This document shows, piece by piece, positions 12,740 through 24,738 of a stretch of 64,000 nt of DNA. A program made the translations under genes and the position numbers. Within the stretch, counting starts at the first letter, position 1. Every line of letters begins with the position of its first letter. The stretch covers positions 505,403 through 569,402 of the forward strand of contig MNCI01020158.1 of the NCBI GenBank assembly GCA_015680685.1. The letters run 5' to 3'. Source of the stretch: Gnetum montanum (Eukaryota > Streptophyta > Gnetopsida > Gnetales > Gnetaceae). The notes beneath the pieces were generated by a model that was given only the letters and a program-made list of their open reading frames with translations, was not told where the DNA came from and made no database searches.

Positions 12740-15610
12740 ATGGCACCAAAGGGGAAGCACACGTAGGAAGCAGGATTGTTCCAACCAAGGAAGAAATGGC
12801 CTAGAATGGGAAGGGGCCAAGAACAACCCCATGAAGAACCACTCGTAACCCATGCCATAGGTCTTAGGGAAGAGGTAGAGGTGGGATCTATTTGAAAAAT
12901 TCCAAAATTAGCAGTAGCAATAGAACACTCCCATCGAGATGATGCACCAGAACAACCAACAAATCTTAAGATGACCTTAATAGAGGCTTTCCTAAATTAG
13001 ATCAAATCAAGGGAGGTCCAAAATTGATGGTCCAAGAGTTAAACTTTGGTCCTTTCCTAGATCATGCACAAGAGAAGTGCAGGACCAACTACGGGTCTCT
13101 CCTATGTGTCCAACCATCACTTCCACTTGAGAGTGGTACATAGAAGAGATATTCCTACTCTGGAATAACAAGAAACTTGGATCAAAAATAAAAATCAAGG
13201 ACATCTCAATGTCCTATTCAATGCAAGCCATTTCTATGATGCTTGGGTTTCCAGAAATGGAGGTGAACCTTACTAAAATCCCAATGCAAGTGAATCCTAG
13301 TATCAAGAAAGAATGGGTCCAACGGTGCTATGGTATCAACCATAAGAAGTTTTTCATACTCACACTAGTAGAGAGGATTTATTACAAAATTGTGGCCTTC
13401 CACCTCAACCCCATGGTGAGGTTAAGAAAAATCACTACCTTCTCTACCCAAGCATGTGTCACTTTAAGTGCAAGATTCCTATTCAACCTTTCATAGCTGA
13501 TCTATTTAGAGATAGAAAAGAGGTTTAAAGAAAATGAAAGTGGGTGGAAGGCATTCCCCTTCCCATGCCTCATCTAAAAATTCTATCGAAGGGGAGGAAT
13601 AGTACATTATGCTAATGATACTATCATAACTGTTACAGTTGCCAAATGGAAGAAAATGATGAAGGATAAGACACTTGCAACCACTATCCAAGAAAAAGAG
13701 CAATGACCACCACCTTCACCTACCACTCATACAACTATGTTAAACATCGCTGCAACTACCCAATGGTTGCATGAGTATTGAGAATGTCTCTTGAGTGAAC
13801 AAGAGTAACAAGTAGGCATGAGTGATGATGACCCATCCATGTACAGACCACCAATGAGTCACCTGAATGAGATGGCCCAAACAATCATCTTGATGGGTGA
13901 AGGTGGATCTATCTTCTTGGCCCAAATAATGTAGCTACCTGCAAGTTTGAATCTAAGCACCATAGAGGTTACAATATATCTCATAGAACAATAGCTACTC
14001 CCAAAAATCTCTAGGAACACTACAACCTTCTCAGTGTGCTTAGAGAAGCATGAAGGGGCAATAGTTTTGGTGATGTAGCACCAAGAGCAAGAGACTATAG
14101 TAGAAGTGGTCGCTAACTATAATTCCAAAACACTCAATGCACCTACAACATCTACATCAAACATCACTACACTGAAAGATGTGTAGACATCAATAGGAAC
14201 CAAAAGTGGTAGAATAAACATAGCATAGGATGAAGAACTATTGGACTAACTAGTGGGAACTAAGCAACGAATTCCAAATGTCTTTGATATTTTAGATAGT
14301 ATTACTGCAACCCATTTGAAGCTGCTTAAGGCAAGGGCCAAGAACATCATATTGGAGGGGCAACTCAAAATAGCCAAAGAGTTGAATGAATGCTTGGCTA
14401 TGAAAGTTTTCAAATTAAGAGCCCAAATTTCCAATCCCACATTCCTCAACCCAACACTAATAAGATATGAAGCTATGGAATAGCTTCACACTAAATTAAG
14501 AGGCATTGAAGATGCAATGGATATGGTGATGTTCTATTGATTTTTGCTAGAGGCCACATAGCACAAGATTTAAAAGGCCTTGGATTAGACCTACCAGGAC
14601 AATGTCTAGTTGACTGCAAAAAATCATCATCTATGGAATGTTGATGCACACAAGTAATAATTAACTAATTTCATTCATTAACAGCTAGAGCAACTAGCTA
14701 GAGCAAACACAAAACTAAGGAGATTGGCAGTAGAAAATAGAATCTCTCCATGGAGGAGGTTTGCATCCTTTGCTAGAAAACTATGATCAAGGTAGCCACT
14801 TGGAAATCAAAAGATTTCAAATTTAAGAGAGTCAAGTATAATTATAAAGAATAGGTTAATCTAAAAAATGATGTAAATGAAAAACACATTTAGTTGGCAA
14901 AGGTAAAAGTGAATGAAACCCTCCAAAAACTCCAGCAAGGAAAAGAAGTGTGATAATCCATCATTGATGTGATAGATGCCTACAACAAAGTGGAAGCCTT
15001 CATGAAAGAGTAGCAAATCAAGGAGATGATGGAGTACATGGAGCTTGCTAATCTCCATTATGCAAATTTGGCCATGTTGACTTCTTGATGGCTATAGTCA
15101 AAACTAGAGAAATAGGTGGCAAACTTGTACTTATTGTATGAGGTTGAGTTCATGCATCATAAAGACACCAAGCAAAATATTGTAGTGGCAAACATTGAAC
15201 TTAAAGTTCTCAAGGCATGATTCACTAATCAAAAATCAACTACTAAGAACCTAGCCAAGAGGATGAACAACTACTAGGAGCTACAAAATGTAGTCAAGGC
15301 ATTTAACATTGAATACAAATAATTTTCTACCTACTTTATCAATGTAAAGGAGATGTTCCCAATAATGCCTTGTCCATGGGATGTTCTCATTCTAGCCCAC
15401 ATTGGTGATGTTGTGTGGACTATGAATGATCCCCAAAGTAAGGAGAAGAATATGAAGGCATCACTAGATGTCTTTCACCTTCCATTGAAGGTTACAACCA
15501 TAGCTACCTTAGCTACCATAAGTATCTGGAGCTAACGAAGATCCTTCAAAACCTTAGGAGCCTCCATCACCTAGGACTATCGAATCTTCTTCACCATCTT
15601 CATGCCATCA
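12740..15610 (+). pseudogene. ORF3 of element A (env-position accessory gene, degenerate)
   Basis: A third gene between integrase and the 3' LTR, in the sense orientation. The ATG at 12740 follows directly on a 3' splice-like sequence (TTGTAACTGTAG). The N-terminus MAPKGKH is shared with ORF3 of copy I (MAPKRGQH). A middle block at 13190-13500 (MSYSMQAISMMLGFPEMEV, then WVQRCYGIN, KKFFILTLVERIYYKIVAFH) resembles, in my judgement, the protein annotated in plant genomes as putative plant transposon protein. The second half, 14250-15330, is rich in Lys, Glu and Leu and looks coiled-coil. The C-terminus (EPPSPRTIES-like) matches EEPPP in I and H. There are many in-frame stops and shifts. Function is unknown; by position it could act as an accessory or envelope-like product. 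Confidence 0.6.
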
Positions 15611-15809
15611 GAGGATGTGCTATCTAATTTTTTGTGTAGTCATGTCATGGTATTCAATTTTGTGTCATAAACACCACAATTTTTGTAATTTTTTTATTCA
15701 TACACTTAGGTACTTAGTTTTGTTAAGTTAGTTTGTTTTGTTAAAAGTTAGTTAATAAATCCATACTTTCCCAATTTTGTAAAGGAAATCAAGGACAAGT
15801 TTTCATTCA

Positions 15810-15821
15810 ATCATGGGGGTA
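15810..15821 (+). other. Polypurine tract of element A
   Basis: ATCATGGGGGTA directly precedes the TGATGAG start of the 3' LTR. It is the plus-strand priming site; the same arrangement is found in E, K, H, I and L. Confidence 0.8.
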
Positions 15822-16778
15822 TGATGAGTGTTAAAGTATTGTGTTGACAGGCACCCATTAACATGGGCTCATAAATGGGCCCCTATCGACAGGGCCCCAT
15901 TTACGTGGTGTTGCCCCATCGATGGGGTCCTATCAACATAGCGTTTGCTATATCTATGAGGCCCCATTGACATAGTACTATAGCAAAAACTATAAATATG
16001 AGCTGTCAACCATGTTTATGAAGGATTAAGTCATAGTAGTAGTCAAACTCTTGTAGTTTTTACATTCAAATGTTAGAATATTTTTTCAAGTGTCCAAAAT
16101 AGGAGTCATTGAGTATATGGATCTTTATTTGAGCACTATTGTACTTCAGCATGATAGTGTGTGTGGAAATAAAAACAAGATTCTTGATAAACCTTATAAC
16201 ATTCTAGATAGTTTAAGATGCTTTATTCATGTATTTAATGGTTTCAGTTATTTATTGAATGTTATCTAGTAATTAAGTGAATTAAGTTATTAAGCAAGAT
16301 AAGCTAGATAGATTAAATACATAAGTACGACTACTTCGAGCATAAGATGTATTCACTTGGTATTCCTAGTAGCGTTATTGCTTAGTGCACCCAATAGTGT
16401 AGTGCTTGGTAACTTAGTAGTGGATACATGAACTTAGGATGTGTATGAAAAGTGGGACTAGATGCTTATGTTAGGACTAGTTAGATATTAGTTAAATAGT
16501 TAAATTAAATTAGTTCTCAATTTACTCCATCCCTCTCTTTAAGTATCAAAACCATAAAAACATAAAATGATAAAAATCATATGCCTTGATTACACTTAAC
16601 CATACCTTTGTAGTTCACAAGTGTAATTGGGAAGACAATAAATGACCATTAGCACAAGGTTCACTTCCTAGAAGAATAGTGCACTAAAAAATAGAGACTC
16701 CACAAAATTCAATTGGATCGCATGTGAATGCTTTTTTATTCATATTGTTGAGCATAGGGTTACCTTCACCACTCATCA
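15822..16778 (+). repeat. 3' LTR of element A (ATCGAT subtype)
   Basis: Starts TGATGAG and ends CTCATCA, a 7-bp inverted terminal repeat. U3 contains GC-rich palindromic words around ATCGAT (for example GCCCCATCGATGGGG near 15915) instead of the GATATC array of other copies. A TATAAATA box lies near 15992. The LTR is 957 bp. Confidence 0.9.
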
Positions 16779-19591
16779 ATGCACATCCCATAATGATAGG
16801 AAAGTCTCCTTTGTAGTTTTCAACCTTGATCACCAAAAAATTAGTAGGATAGGGCCACCCACAAACTGTGGTCATAATGTCCTCAACTAATCCCAAAGGG
16901 ACCAACATTGATTGGTTTGCCGATTTCAAACAAATGTTGCTCTTCTAAATAGGCAATAGTTTCCAAGCCTTGTACATGTCATGGGAGATGAGATTAATAT
17001 CGGAAATAGAGTCAAGAAGAGCCTTACATGACTCATGTCCAGTGATATATAAGTGAATAAGAGGACTTCCCAAGTTAGATCATTTTGTGGAAAGGTTACC
17101 GGCCTTGATGCAATTGGAAACAACATGAGTTAACATCACAATGTAGATTTGATCTAGCATTTGGTTTGAAGGACACTCAAATATGTTTAATGCAAAGGAT
17201 GAGGATGTTAGAGATATAGGGAAACCATACAAATTAGGTTATGAAGGTTTGGGAGGATTGTTGGATCAAAAAATGGTTGTTTCCTGGATCAAGTATCTGA
17301 ACCACTTAGTTGGAAGGTCAGTTGTAAATATATAGCCCTCATAGCATTTTGTTGCTATGGCTATGGAAAAATTTCACCTTGCATGGACAAAGTAGGAGGT
17401 AACTAGGTTGAGGGTAGAGGGATGTATGCAGACAGATGTGAAGGGTGGTATGGATATGGGTGCTCCCCTCGAGTAGATGGTGAATTAGTTCAATGATACT
17501 CTAGGGGATAATAGTGATGCTAGAATGATGCATAGTTTGTAGAGATTCATGGAGAAATGAGTTGCTAAACATAGTATCCATATGGATCTAGTTGCCTATA
17601 AGGGTACTAATATCTTAGTGATGGCATTCCCCATGATTGTGGCTAGTGCCACTACTGGTATTGCTTGTACAATTGTGTTGGAGCTTCACTTGGATAATAA
17701 GCTTATTGCTAGTGGAATTACCTTGGATTACCTCAAGGATAAGGTAATCATTTAATGCCTATTTGTTAGTCAAGGATTCAATGCGTACATCCCAGACTCT
17801 TGTAAGTGTGACACTACTGGGCAACATCCCTTTATATGGTCATATTGACAAATGTCACAATCAACATCATCATCAAATTCTATCTTCATAACTTCTTCTA
17901 CTACAATAGCTTTACCCTTACCTCTTTGGTAGGCACATTTAGCTTCTTTCTACCTCTTGCAATCATGATCCCTACTCTACTCTTTGGATGCTTAGCAATC
18001 TTCATAGAAGTTTGGAATTTTTAATCCAAAGAGTCCCATAATTTATCAATATTTGCTAAAATATCAAAAAAATTAAATAGAAAAGGCTTTCCTATTCACC
18101 ACTTTATCGAGTGGTAACTCCTCCTCGTCATAGAATTGGGCCTCCCTTTTCCTAATGGAAGGGTTCTTATTATATCTTCTGTACTTTTCCTTTCTTACAA
18201 CTCACCTTCTTCTTTTGCTACCTTCTCTATCAACCTTTGTATCTAATGAGCTCTTAGTTTAGACAATATCCCTTGGGCATAAACCCCAAGAGTTCTTCTA
18301 GTTTCACTCTCAATCCATCCATGATGTGGTGGAGTTATTTCCTCTAAGAATAACCATGGCTAGGATATCAATGTAAGAGAGAATAGTGTCTACCCATGGT
18401 GGCGTCAAAGGGTTTGTGTGTTTCCTATTTCTAGCCTTAAATTTACGTTCTTAGATTGGACACTCTAAAGTATGTCTAATATTTTTCATTAAATAGCTCA
18501 AGCATTGTACTCCATCAGCGGATAGATTCTAGCTCCAGGAATCGGTACCAACTTTGTACTTCTTTTATGAGTATCTTGGGAAAGAGTTTGAGTTCCTACT
18601 AATCATTTTCAATGTTTTGTAAGGTGCAAGCATCATGAAAGGCTTGTAGATGGTTTTGTGGATTAGATTTATATCCCCCCTCAAATCTTGTGATATTGTT
18701 CATGTCTAAGCACTTGATCCAACTATCTTTCACATGCCTAATTGAGATCTGAACTACCTCTATGATGTTAAGCATGCTTCGAGTTGCCAAAAAAGGTTCA
18801 TCATCATCATTGTGTTAATGATGCTAATGATGGTTTCTATCACCCCTTTATTCTTGGTGGGCTCTATGATCATTATTGTCTCATTGATCACCTTCATCAT
18901 GATTATTTCTCTAATAGCTTCTATTAGAACTAGAAGATGAAGAGGAATGCTTAAAATTAGATGAAAAGGATGATGAGGAAGATGGACCACCACAACCACC
19001 ATGGTGTTTGGCACCACCTCTTTGCTCTTCATGACCACGATCCTTAGATTCCTTGTCATCATAATGCTTTCTTGAGTCCCTACCTTGATTGCCACTTTTT
19101 CTTGAACCTGGTTTATTAATAGTGGACCATAGGTTTAAGGTTACACCCTCATCACCAATAACCAAGGATGGAGAATCTTTATGTTAATAACCCCTAAAGG
19201 GAGGATCCTCATTATTAATTTGATTTAACAAGAAGAAGGGATTGGTGAAGTGTTTTCCCTTCACAAACTCATGGTACTTTTCTTGGTGTCGATCTCTCCT
19301 ACATTGTGTTTCAGTGGGACAGTAGTCCTGAGTGTCATAACCATGCACAATGTATTCCTCTTGAATATCTGGAATGCCCAACCTCTTAAGAGTTCGAAAT
19401 AACATCCTACGCATAGATCGATTGGGGGGCATTACAATGTTGCCCTCCATGTCTCGCCACTACAGTTGTTCATCCTAATGTAGGATGAAGGTGAAGTCAA
19501 GCACATACTCATTGGGATGAGTATATACCACTTTGCACTCTTGTGGGACCAACTATTTAATAGCTTCACGCCTATGAGAAGATGAAGACAT
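16779..19591 (-). pseudogene. gag and start of protease of element C (degenerate)
   Basis: Gag begins with an ATG at 19591 (MSSSSHRREAIK then a TAG). The N-terminal domain runs to about 19200 (EYVLDFTFILH, MRRMLFRTLKRLGIPDIQEEY), followed by a Ser/His-rich linker (18911-19165) that is almost pure Ser near its end. The Gag core is at 18000-18790 (MNNITRFEGGY). The Cys-His motif CDICQYDHIKGCC is encoded near 17822-17860. The protease starts near 17130; its active site reads DSI instead of DSG near 17000, and the frame ends in the FPIIMG segment at the junction. In-frame TAG, TAA and TGA codons are frequent. Confidence 0.8.
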
Positions 19592-19723
19592 TTAGCAAAA
19601 CAAATAAAATTATTCATATGCTTTTGTAATTATATAATTGAGAATGATGTTGACCTTTGGGTTTGTTCAATGATATTAATAATGTTTACTAATCATAGAT
19701 AGTGCACGTTTCAACAAAAAGAG

Positions 19724-19742
19724 CCCCTAGTAATAGTGCAAA
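19724..19742 (-). other. Degenerate primer-binding site of element C
   Basis: The minus strand reads TTTGCACTATTACTAGGGG directly after the LTR end. It aligns without gaps to the intact site of element J (spacer T, then TGGCGCCGTTGCCGGGGA), with eight differences, six of them C-to-T or G-to-A. Confidence 0.75.
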
Positions 19743-20658
19743 TGATGAGCAGCAATATACCCCTATGCCCAACCATACAAATCACAAAGCGTTCACACAC
19801 AATTTGGTCAAATTTCATGGACTCTATAGTTTTTATTACACTAATTCTCTACGAAGTAAACTTCACATTGAGGACATTCATTGTCTTCCCAACTACACTT
19901 GCGAAGCTCAAGGGTATGGTTTAAGTGTAATTGAGGCACATGATTTTTGTCATTTTATATTTTATGATTTTGGTACTTAATGTAAAGAGATGAATGTTTT
20001 TAATAACTAATCTAATTTAACTACTTAACTAGCCTCTAACTAGTCCTAATATAAGCATCTGATCCCACTTTTTGTAAATGTCCTAAACCCATGTATTCAT
20101 TTTTGGGTTACCAAGTGCTACACTATTGGGCACACCAAGCAATAATGCTGTTAGGATTACTAAGAAAATACATGTTTATGCTTGGAGTAGTTGTACTTAT
20201 GTATTTAATCTATTTAGCTTAATTAATTAACTAATTACTTAAATTCTAATTTATCTTAATTAACGGCATGATTAATGAAGTTAATAAATGCATAAATAAA
20301 TCATTAATCTATTCTAAGTGCTGCAAGGTTTGATCAAAAGGTTCATCTTTATTACTATACACGCTAGTGTGGTTTAGGTACAATAATTCTTAAATAAAGA
20401 TCTATACACTTTCTGACTCTTACTACAGGCACTTAGAAAAATATTCTAACTTTCAAATGGATAAACTATAAGAGCTCTACTACTACTATGACTTGAATCC
20501 TCATAAACATGGTTGTGAGCTTGTATTTATAGTTTTTGCTCCAGGACTACGTTGATGGGGCCTTGTAGATGTAGCAAATGCTACGTCGATGCAACCCTAT
20601 CAACAGGGAAACACCACATAAACAAGGCCTCATCAACATGACACTTTGATACTCATCA
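19743..20658 (-). repeat. 5' LTR of element C (ATCGAT subtype)
   Basis: Bounded by TGATGAG (19743) and CTCATCA (20652-20658) on the plus strand, 916 bp. U3 holds decayed versions of the ATCGAT-type words (CTACGTCGATG, CTATCAACAGGG) near 20550-20640, and a minus-strand TATAAATA box near 20529. The closest relative in the window is the LTR of A. Confidence 0.85.
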
Positions 20659-21133
20659 ACCTCCATGAGTTTATCTTTTTAAAGTTGGGCCTTTGTTAGT
20701 TGATAATCTCTAGAATGTGATCTATCACTTGGTAATTTGGGGTTACTAATTCAAGCCCCATTTTGTTAATGTAGCCATGAGCATTAATGGAATGGCACAA
20801 TCAACTAGAAACACAATGTTTTCCTTTATGTCTCTTCGCCACAACTAGTCATCTTGATGAAGGGTGAAAGTGAAGTCCATAAAGTATGGATTTAGATGTG
20901 TAGACCACATTTTGTTATTGATGTACTTCATCTAGGTTCTTCTTCAATCTATCATGATGTCTTATAGTATTGTCTATAGATGGAGAATCAACCCTACAAG
21001 AATAAGATATTTTTTAGTTTTTTCTTGTAGTGTGACTTATAAAATATTATTTTTTTTGTAAAAATAGTTTGTTATACTTCTACAATGATCTTTGTATGAT
21101 TTAATTATCTTAAATAGTTAGTGTACAACAAAA
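20659..21133 (-). pseudogene. Leader and gag N-terminus of element G (fragment)
   Basis: The minus strand between about 20960 and 20800 aligns with the first ~50 codons of gag in C and E (a segment ending in LHQDD...LWRRDIKENIV). The preceding 170 bp is the untranslated leader. The coding part is cut off by element C. Stops are present. Confidence 0.6.
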
Positions 21134-21151
21134 TCCCCAACAACATTACCA
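21134..21151 (-). other. Primer-binding site of element G
   Basis: The minus strand reads TGGTAATGTTGTTGGGGA, six changes from the intact site in J, five of them C-to-T or G-to-A. Confidence 0.75.
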
Positions 21152-21152
21152 A

Positions 21153-21292
21153 TGATGAACAATAAGTGTTTCCTACACCTAACTATACAAATTACAAGTA
21201 TGTATATATGATTTGATCATATTACATAGATTCTTATGTTAAAAGTGTTCTAGATAATTAGGTGTGATGTTTCTAGTTATCTTCTTAATCAT
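21153..21292 (-). repeat. 5' LTR of element G, U5 end
   Basis: Begins TGATGAAC on the plus strand (the reverse of the usual ...CTCATCA end) and is interrupted at 21292 by element E. It continues at 31243. Confidence 0.75.
21288..21292. other. Target-site duplication, left, element E
   Basis: ATCAT directly precedes the TGATAAG start of the LTR and recurs directly after the 3' LTR at 31238-31242. Confidence 0.9.
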
Positions 21293-22149
21293 TGATAAGT
21301 CACGATATCAGACCCCCGATATCAGACCCTCGATATTGGATACACTATATCGGAGGTGCCAAAGCAATATCGGACATGTGATATCGAAACTTGCCTCATC
21401 ACCTATAAATAAGAGACAAGGGAATTTGATTTCAGAGTTAGTTTTCTTAGTCCCTTTACTCAACTCTTGTAGTTTTCCCTTTCTAGAGTTAGAATTATTT
21501 CTGAATGTTCAAAGTAGGAGTCATAGAGTGAACAAATTTTTATTTAAGCATTGTGTACCTGAGCACACCTTGTGACTAGAAATAAAGACAAACTTTATGA
21601 TAAACCTTGCAACATTCAGAATAGATTAATTACTGCATTTCATGTTATTTACTATTATTTGATACTTTCAATAGTTAATTGATGTTATTTCTATTGAATT
21701 CTTAATTATTACTTATCAATGAATTAGCACACTCAGTACGACCACTTTGGGCATACGTGGGAACACTTGGTAACCTAGTAACAACTAGCATTTGGTAATC
21801 CTAGTAGTCTTACACTAGTTTAGGATGTGTCCAAAGAGTGAGAATGGATGCTGGTGTTAGGACTAGTTAGAGCATAGTTGATTAGTTAAATAAAATTAGT
21901 TACTAAATTATTTCATTTTCCCATTTTAAGCACCAAGAACATAAAACATAAAAAGCATAAAAATCATATACCTCAAGTTTACTTAATCATACAATTGTGC
22001 CTTACAAGTAAGTTTAGGAAGACAACAATCACATAACCCATCCTTGATTTATGTAAGTGCATAAGCACTTAATCCTTGGAATTCGATTGGATCAAGCGTG
22101 AATGCTTGTATTTGTATGGTTAGGTGTAGGGGTACCTCACTACTCATCA
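21293..22149 (+). repeat. 5' LTR of element E (GATATC subtype)
   Basis: 857 bp, starts TGATAAG (one change from TGATGAG) and ends CTCATCA. U3 has a cluster of GATATC/GATATT words (21303-21395), and a TATAAATA box follows near 21404. It pairs with the 3' LTR at 30410-31237; long tracts are identical by eye, and the 3' copy lacks about 30 bp of the GATATC cluster. Confidence 0.92.
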
Positions 22150-22150
22150 T

Positions 22151-22168
22151 TGGCATCATTGCTGGGGA
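22151..22168 (+). other. Primer-binding site of element E
   Basis: TGGCATCATTGCTGGGGA, one base after the LTR. It shows four transitions compared with the intact site in J, which is complementary to the 3' end of plant tRNA-Asp. Confidence 0.85.
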
Positions 22169-22287
22169 TTTTTTTGTTTGTGCACTAATTAGAACTTAAG
22201 AAATCCTTCCATCATTGGAACAAACCCTTAGGGTTAGTTATCCTACAATAATCAAAAAAGATAGTATTGCACACTAAATAATCAATC

Positions 22288-24620
22288 ATGTCTCCTTTTT
22301 CTTATGAGAGTGCTTCATCGCCTAGGTTTGACAACATGAATAAACGGAGGTGGAGTGTATAGGATAATCTACCAGTACCCCAATAGTTGCACTTGGTATA
22401 CACTCATCTTGATGAGTATATACTAGACTTTACCTTTATCCTCCACCAGGATGAACAACTGCATTGGCATGATTTAGAAGGTAACATAGTGTTACCTCTC
22501 AATTACTCAATCCCAAGCATGCTTCTTGGTGCTCTCACATGAATTGGTATGCATCACTTACAATCAGAGTATGTTGTGCATGAAAAAGATTTGATGGATT
22601 ATCAACCCATGGAGACACAACACCAAAGGGACCTACAACAGGAGAGACATTATAAATCTATGAAGAGAAAATGGTCTCAGGATGTCCTGTATGTCCTAAG
22701 TGAAAATGAGGGTGGTGAACCTACCTTGGGAGGTTTTCCACAAAACAATGTTCCTCTTGTTGACTTTGGTCAAGGAGTTGTGTATCAGAATCTTCACTCA
22801 ACTATTCATAACCCAAGTTCTAATACCAATGGACACAAAGGGTTAAAAAGAGGAACACAAACACGTGACAATGACAAACATTCCAATCATAACCATGACC
22901 GAGGCAGCGAACACCGAAGAGAAGGTAGCAAGCATCATTATGGTGCCAGTCCTCCCTTCTCTTCACCTTCATCATCTCCTTACCCCTCTCCTTTAGGATC
23001 TGAATGCATCCACAAAGGGAAAGACCATGAGGATAAGGGTAAGTAAAATAGAGATCATATACAAAATAGTCTAGAGAGGGGACAAGGGTAGTTTAGAGAG
23101 ACACATCACGAAAGAAGGGAGAGTAGGAAATAGCATAGGCATCATAGACGCCATAGATAGCATGATCATGATAAACCATTACTCGTCACCCAAAGTATGT
23201 TAGATATCTCAGAGGTAGTTAGAATTTCAACAAGGAACCAAAATGATAGTAGGATCAAAAGACTAGACATGAATAACATCCCACAATTTGAAGGGGGATA
23301 CAATGTTAATCTTCAAAATCATTTACAAGCCTTTCATGATGCATGTTACTTGAAAAACATAGAAAACGAGTGGCAAAAACTAAATTTTTTTCCATGGACA
23401 CTGATCCAGGAAGCAGAAAGTTAGTATTGGTCCTTAGAACCAGAATCCATCCTCTAATGGAGTACCATATTAGAGCTATTACACAACAAGTATCAAACAT
23501 ACTCCCGAGTGTCCAACTTACGTAAGAAAATCTAAGGATGGAAACAAGGAGGACACGAACCCTTGGATGCTACCATGGGCCAATATTATACCTTATTATA
23601 TCATTACCTCAGCCATGGTTACTCACAAAAGGAACAACTATGCCATCTCATGAATGGGCTTAGGTATGAAATGCGAAGAACCCTTGGGACTTACACCCAA
23701 GGAAGGCTATTTGAGCTCAGAGCCTACCAAATACAAAGATTTTTGGAGCAAGTTGCCAAGGAGGAAGATGAGTTAAGAAAAAGATAAAGTGCAAAGGAGT
23801 ACAACAAAGATCCTTCCCTCTAAAAGAAGGAAATTAGATTTTGCAAAGATGAAGAAGAGTCACCACTTGAGGAGATGGTAAATAAAAAGACCTTGCCCAT
23901 TGAAAAATTTGCATTAGAAGTATGGGCAAAGGTAGATAAAATTTGGAACTTCCTAGATGATAAATTTCAAACCATTCTAAATATAGTAGAGGAGTCTAGA
24001 GAGAAAAGTAGTGACCAGGAGAGATGGAAAAAGAGAGAAGCTGATTATGCACATAACAAGGGTAAGGGAAAAGTTGCCATCATTAAAGAGGTTATGGATT
24101 CAAACACAGAAAATGATGGCAGATGTGAGATATGCCAATATGACCACCCTAAAGGATGTTGCCTAGTAGTGTCACATCTGCAAGAGCCCAAGGTGTATGC
24201 ACTAAGCCCACAATTAAAAAGATGGCAAAGACCCCGAAGGTTACCTTATCCTAAAGGTAACCCAAGGCAATTCCACCAACCCTTGACATATTATCTGAGT
24301 GGAGCTCCACCACAACCAAATGAATAGTATCAACAATGGCAACATACACAATCATGGGGAATGCCATTACCACATCAACAATATCCTTACTATCAACCTA
24401 ACCCATATGGGTACTACGTTCAGCAGCCAATCTCTCCACGTGACTCCACTACTCACATCACTCCTTAACCTCACTACTAGACCCATGAATACTATAGAAA
24501 TCCTTCTCTTAGGAGTGATGTTCCAGAAATGTACTATCCTTCTCATTCGACTGCACCTCTTCCACCCTTAGCTCCATTACCACCTGCTCCAACTATGCAA
24601 GGTGAGCTTCTTGCCTAGCT
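22288..24620 (+). pseudogene. gag of element E (degenerate)
   Basis: Gag starts at the ATG at 22288 (MSPFSYESASSPRFDNMNK) and stays in one frame to about 24327. Stops include TAG after RRWSV and after PVPQ, and TGA after GALT. The N-terminal domain (to about 22800) is followed by a Ser/Pro/His-rich linker (22850-23040). The Gag core lies at 23197-23790 (MNNIPQFEGGY, QAFHDACYL, MRRTLGTYTQGRLFELRAYQ). The Cys-His motif CEICQYDHPKGCC is encoded near 24125-24163, then a basic and Pro/Gln-rich tail follows. The protein would form the particle and bind RNA. The first two stops are shared with copy H. Confidence 0.88.
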
Positions 24621-24738
24621 ACAATAATGTAATGCTACAAGGGCTATCAATACTCAACCTACTATTGGTTCAAACAACCAATCAAAGAAAAGACCTTTCT
24701 TTAGAACCAATAGTTTAACCAAATCCTTACAACCACAA

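Larger units (their letters stand above)
4900..16778 (+). mobile_element. Ty3/gypsy retrotransposon A, 5'-truncated, with ORF3 and 3' LTR
   Basis: The copy lacks its 5' LTR, PBS and the first ~100 codons of gag, starting abruptly near 4900. It then holds gag, protease, reverse transcriptase, RNase H and integrase (to about 10590), a purine tract, about 2 kb of non-coding sequence, ORF3 (12740-15610), a second purine tract and the 3' LTR (15822-16778). It directly abuts the broken protease region of element C at 16779, which fits insertion of A into C followed by a deletion that removed A's left end and the rest of C. Confidence 0.85.
16779..20658 (-). mobile_element. Ty3/gypsy retrotransposon C, 5' half
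   Basis: On the minus strand: LTR 20658-19743, degenerate PBS 19742-19724, gag from 19591 and part of protease, cut off at 16779 where the LTR of A begins. RT, RNase H and integrase are absent. Its LTR abuts the gag remnant of G at 20659, which fits insertion of C into G. Confidence 0.85.

Noticed and set aside
18911-19165. Ser-rich small protein
   Set aside because: It is the low-complexity linker of Gag in element C and is continuous with Gag sequences on both sides.
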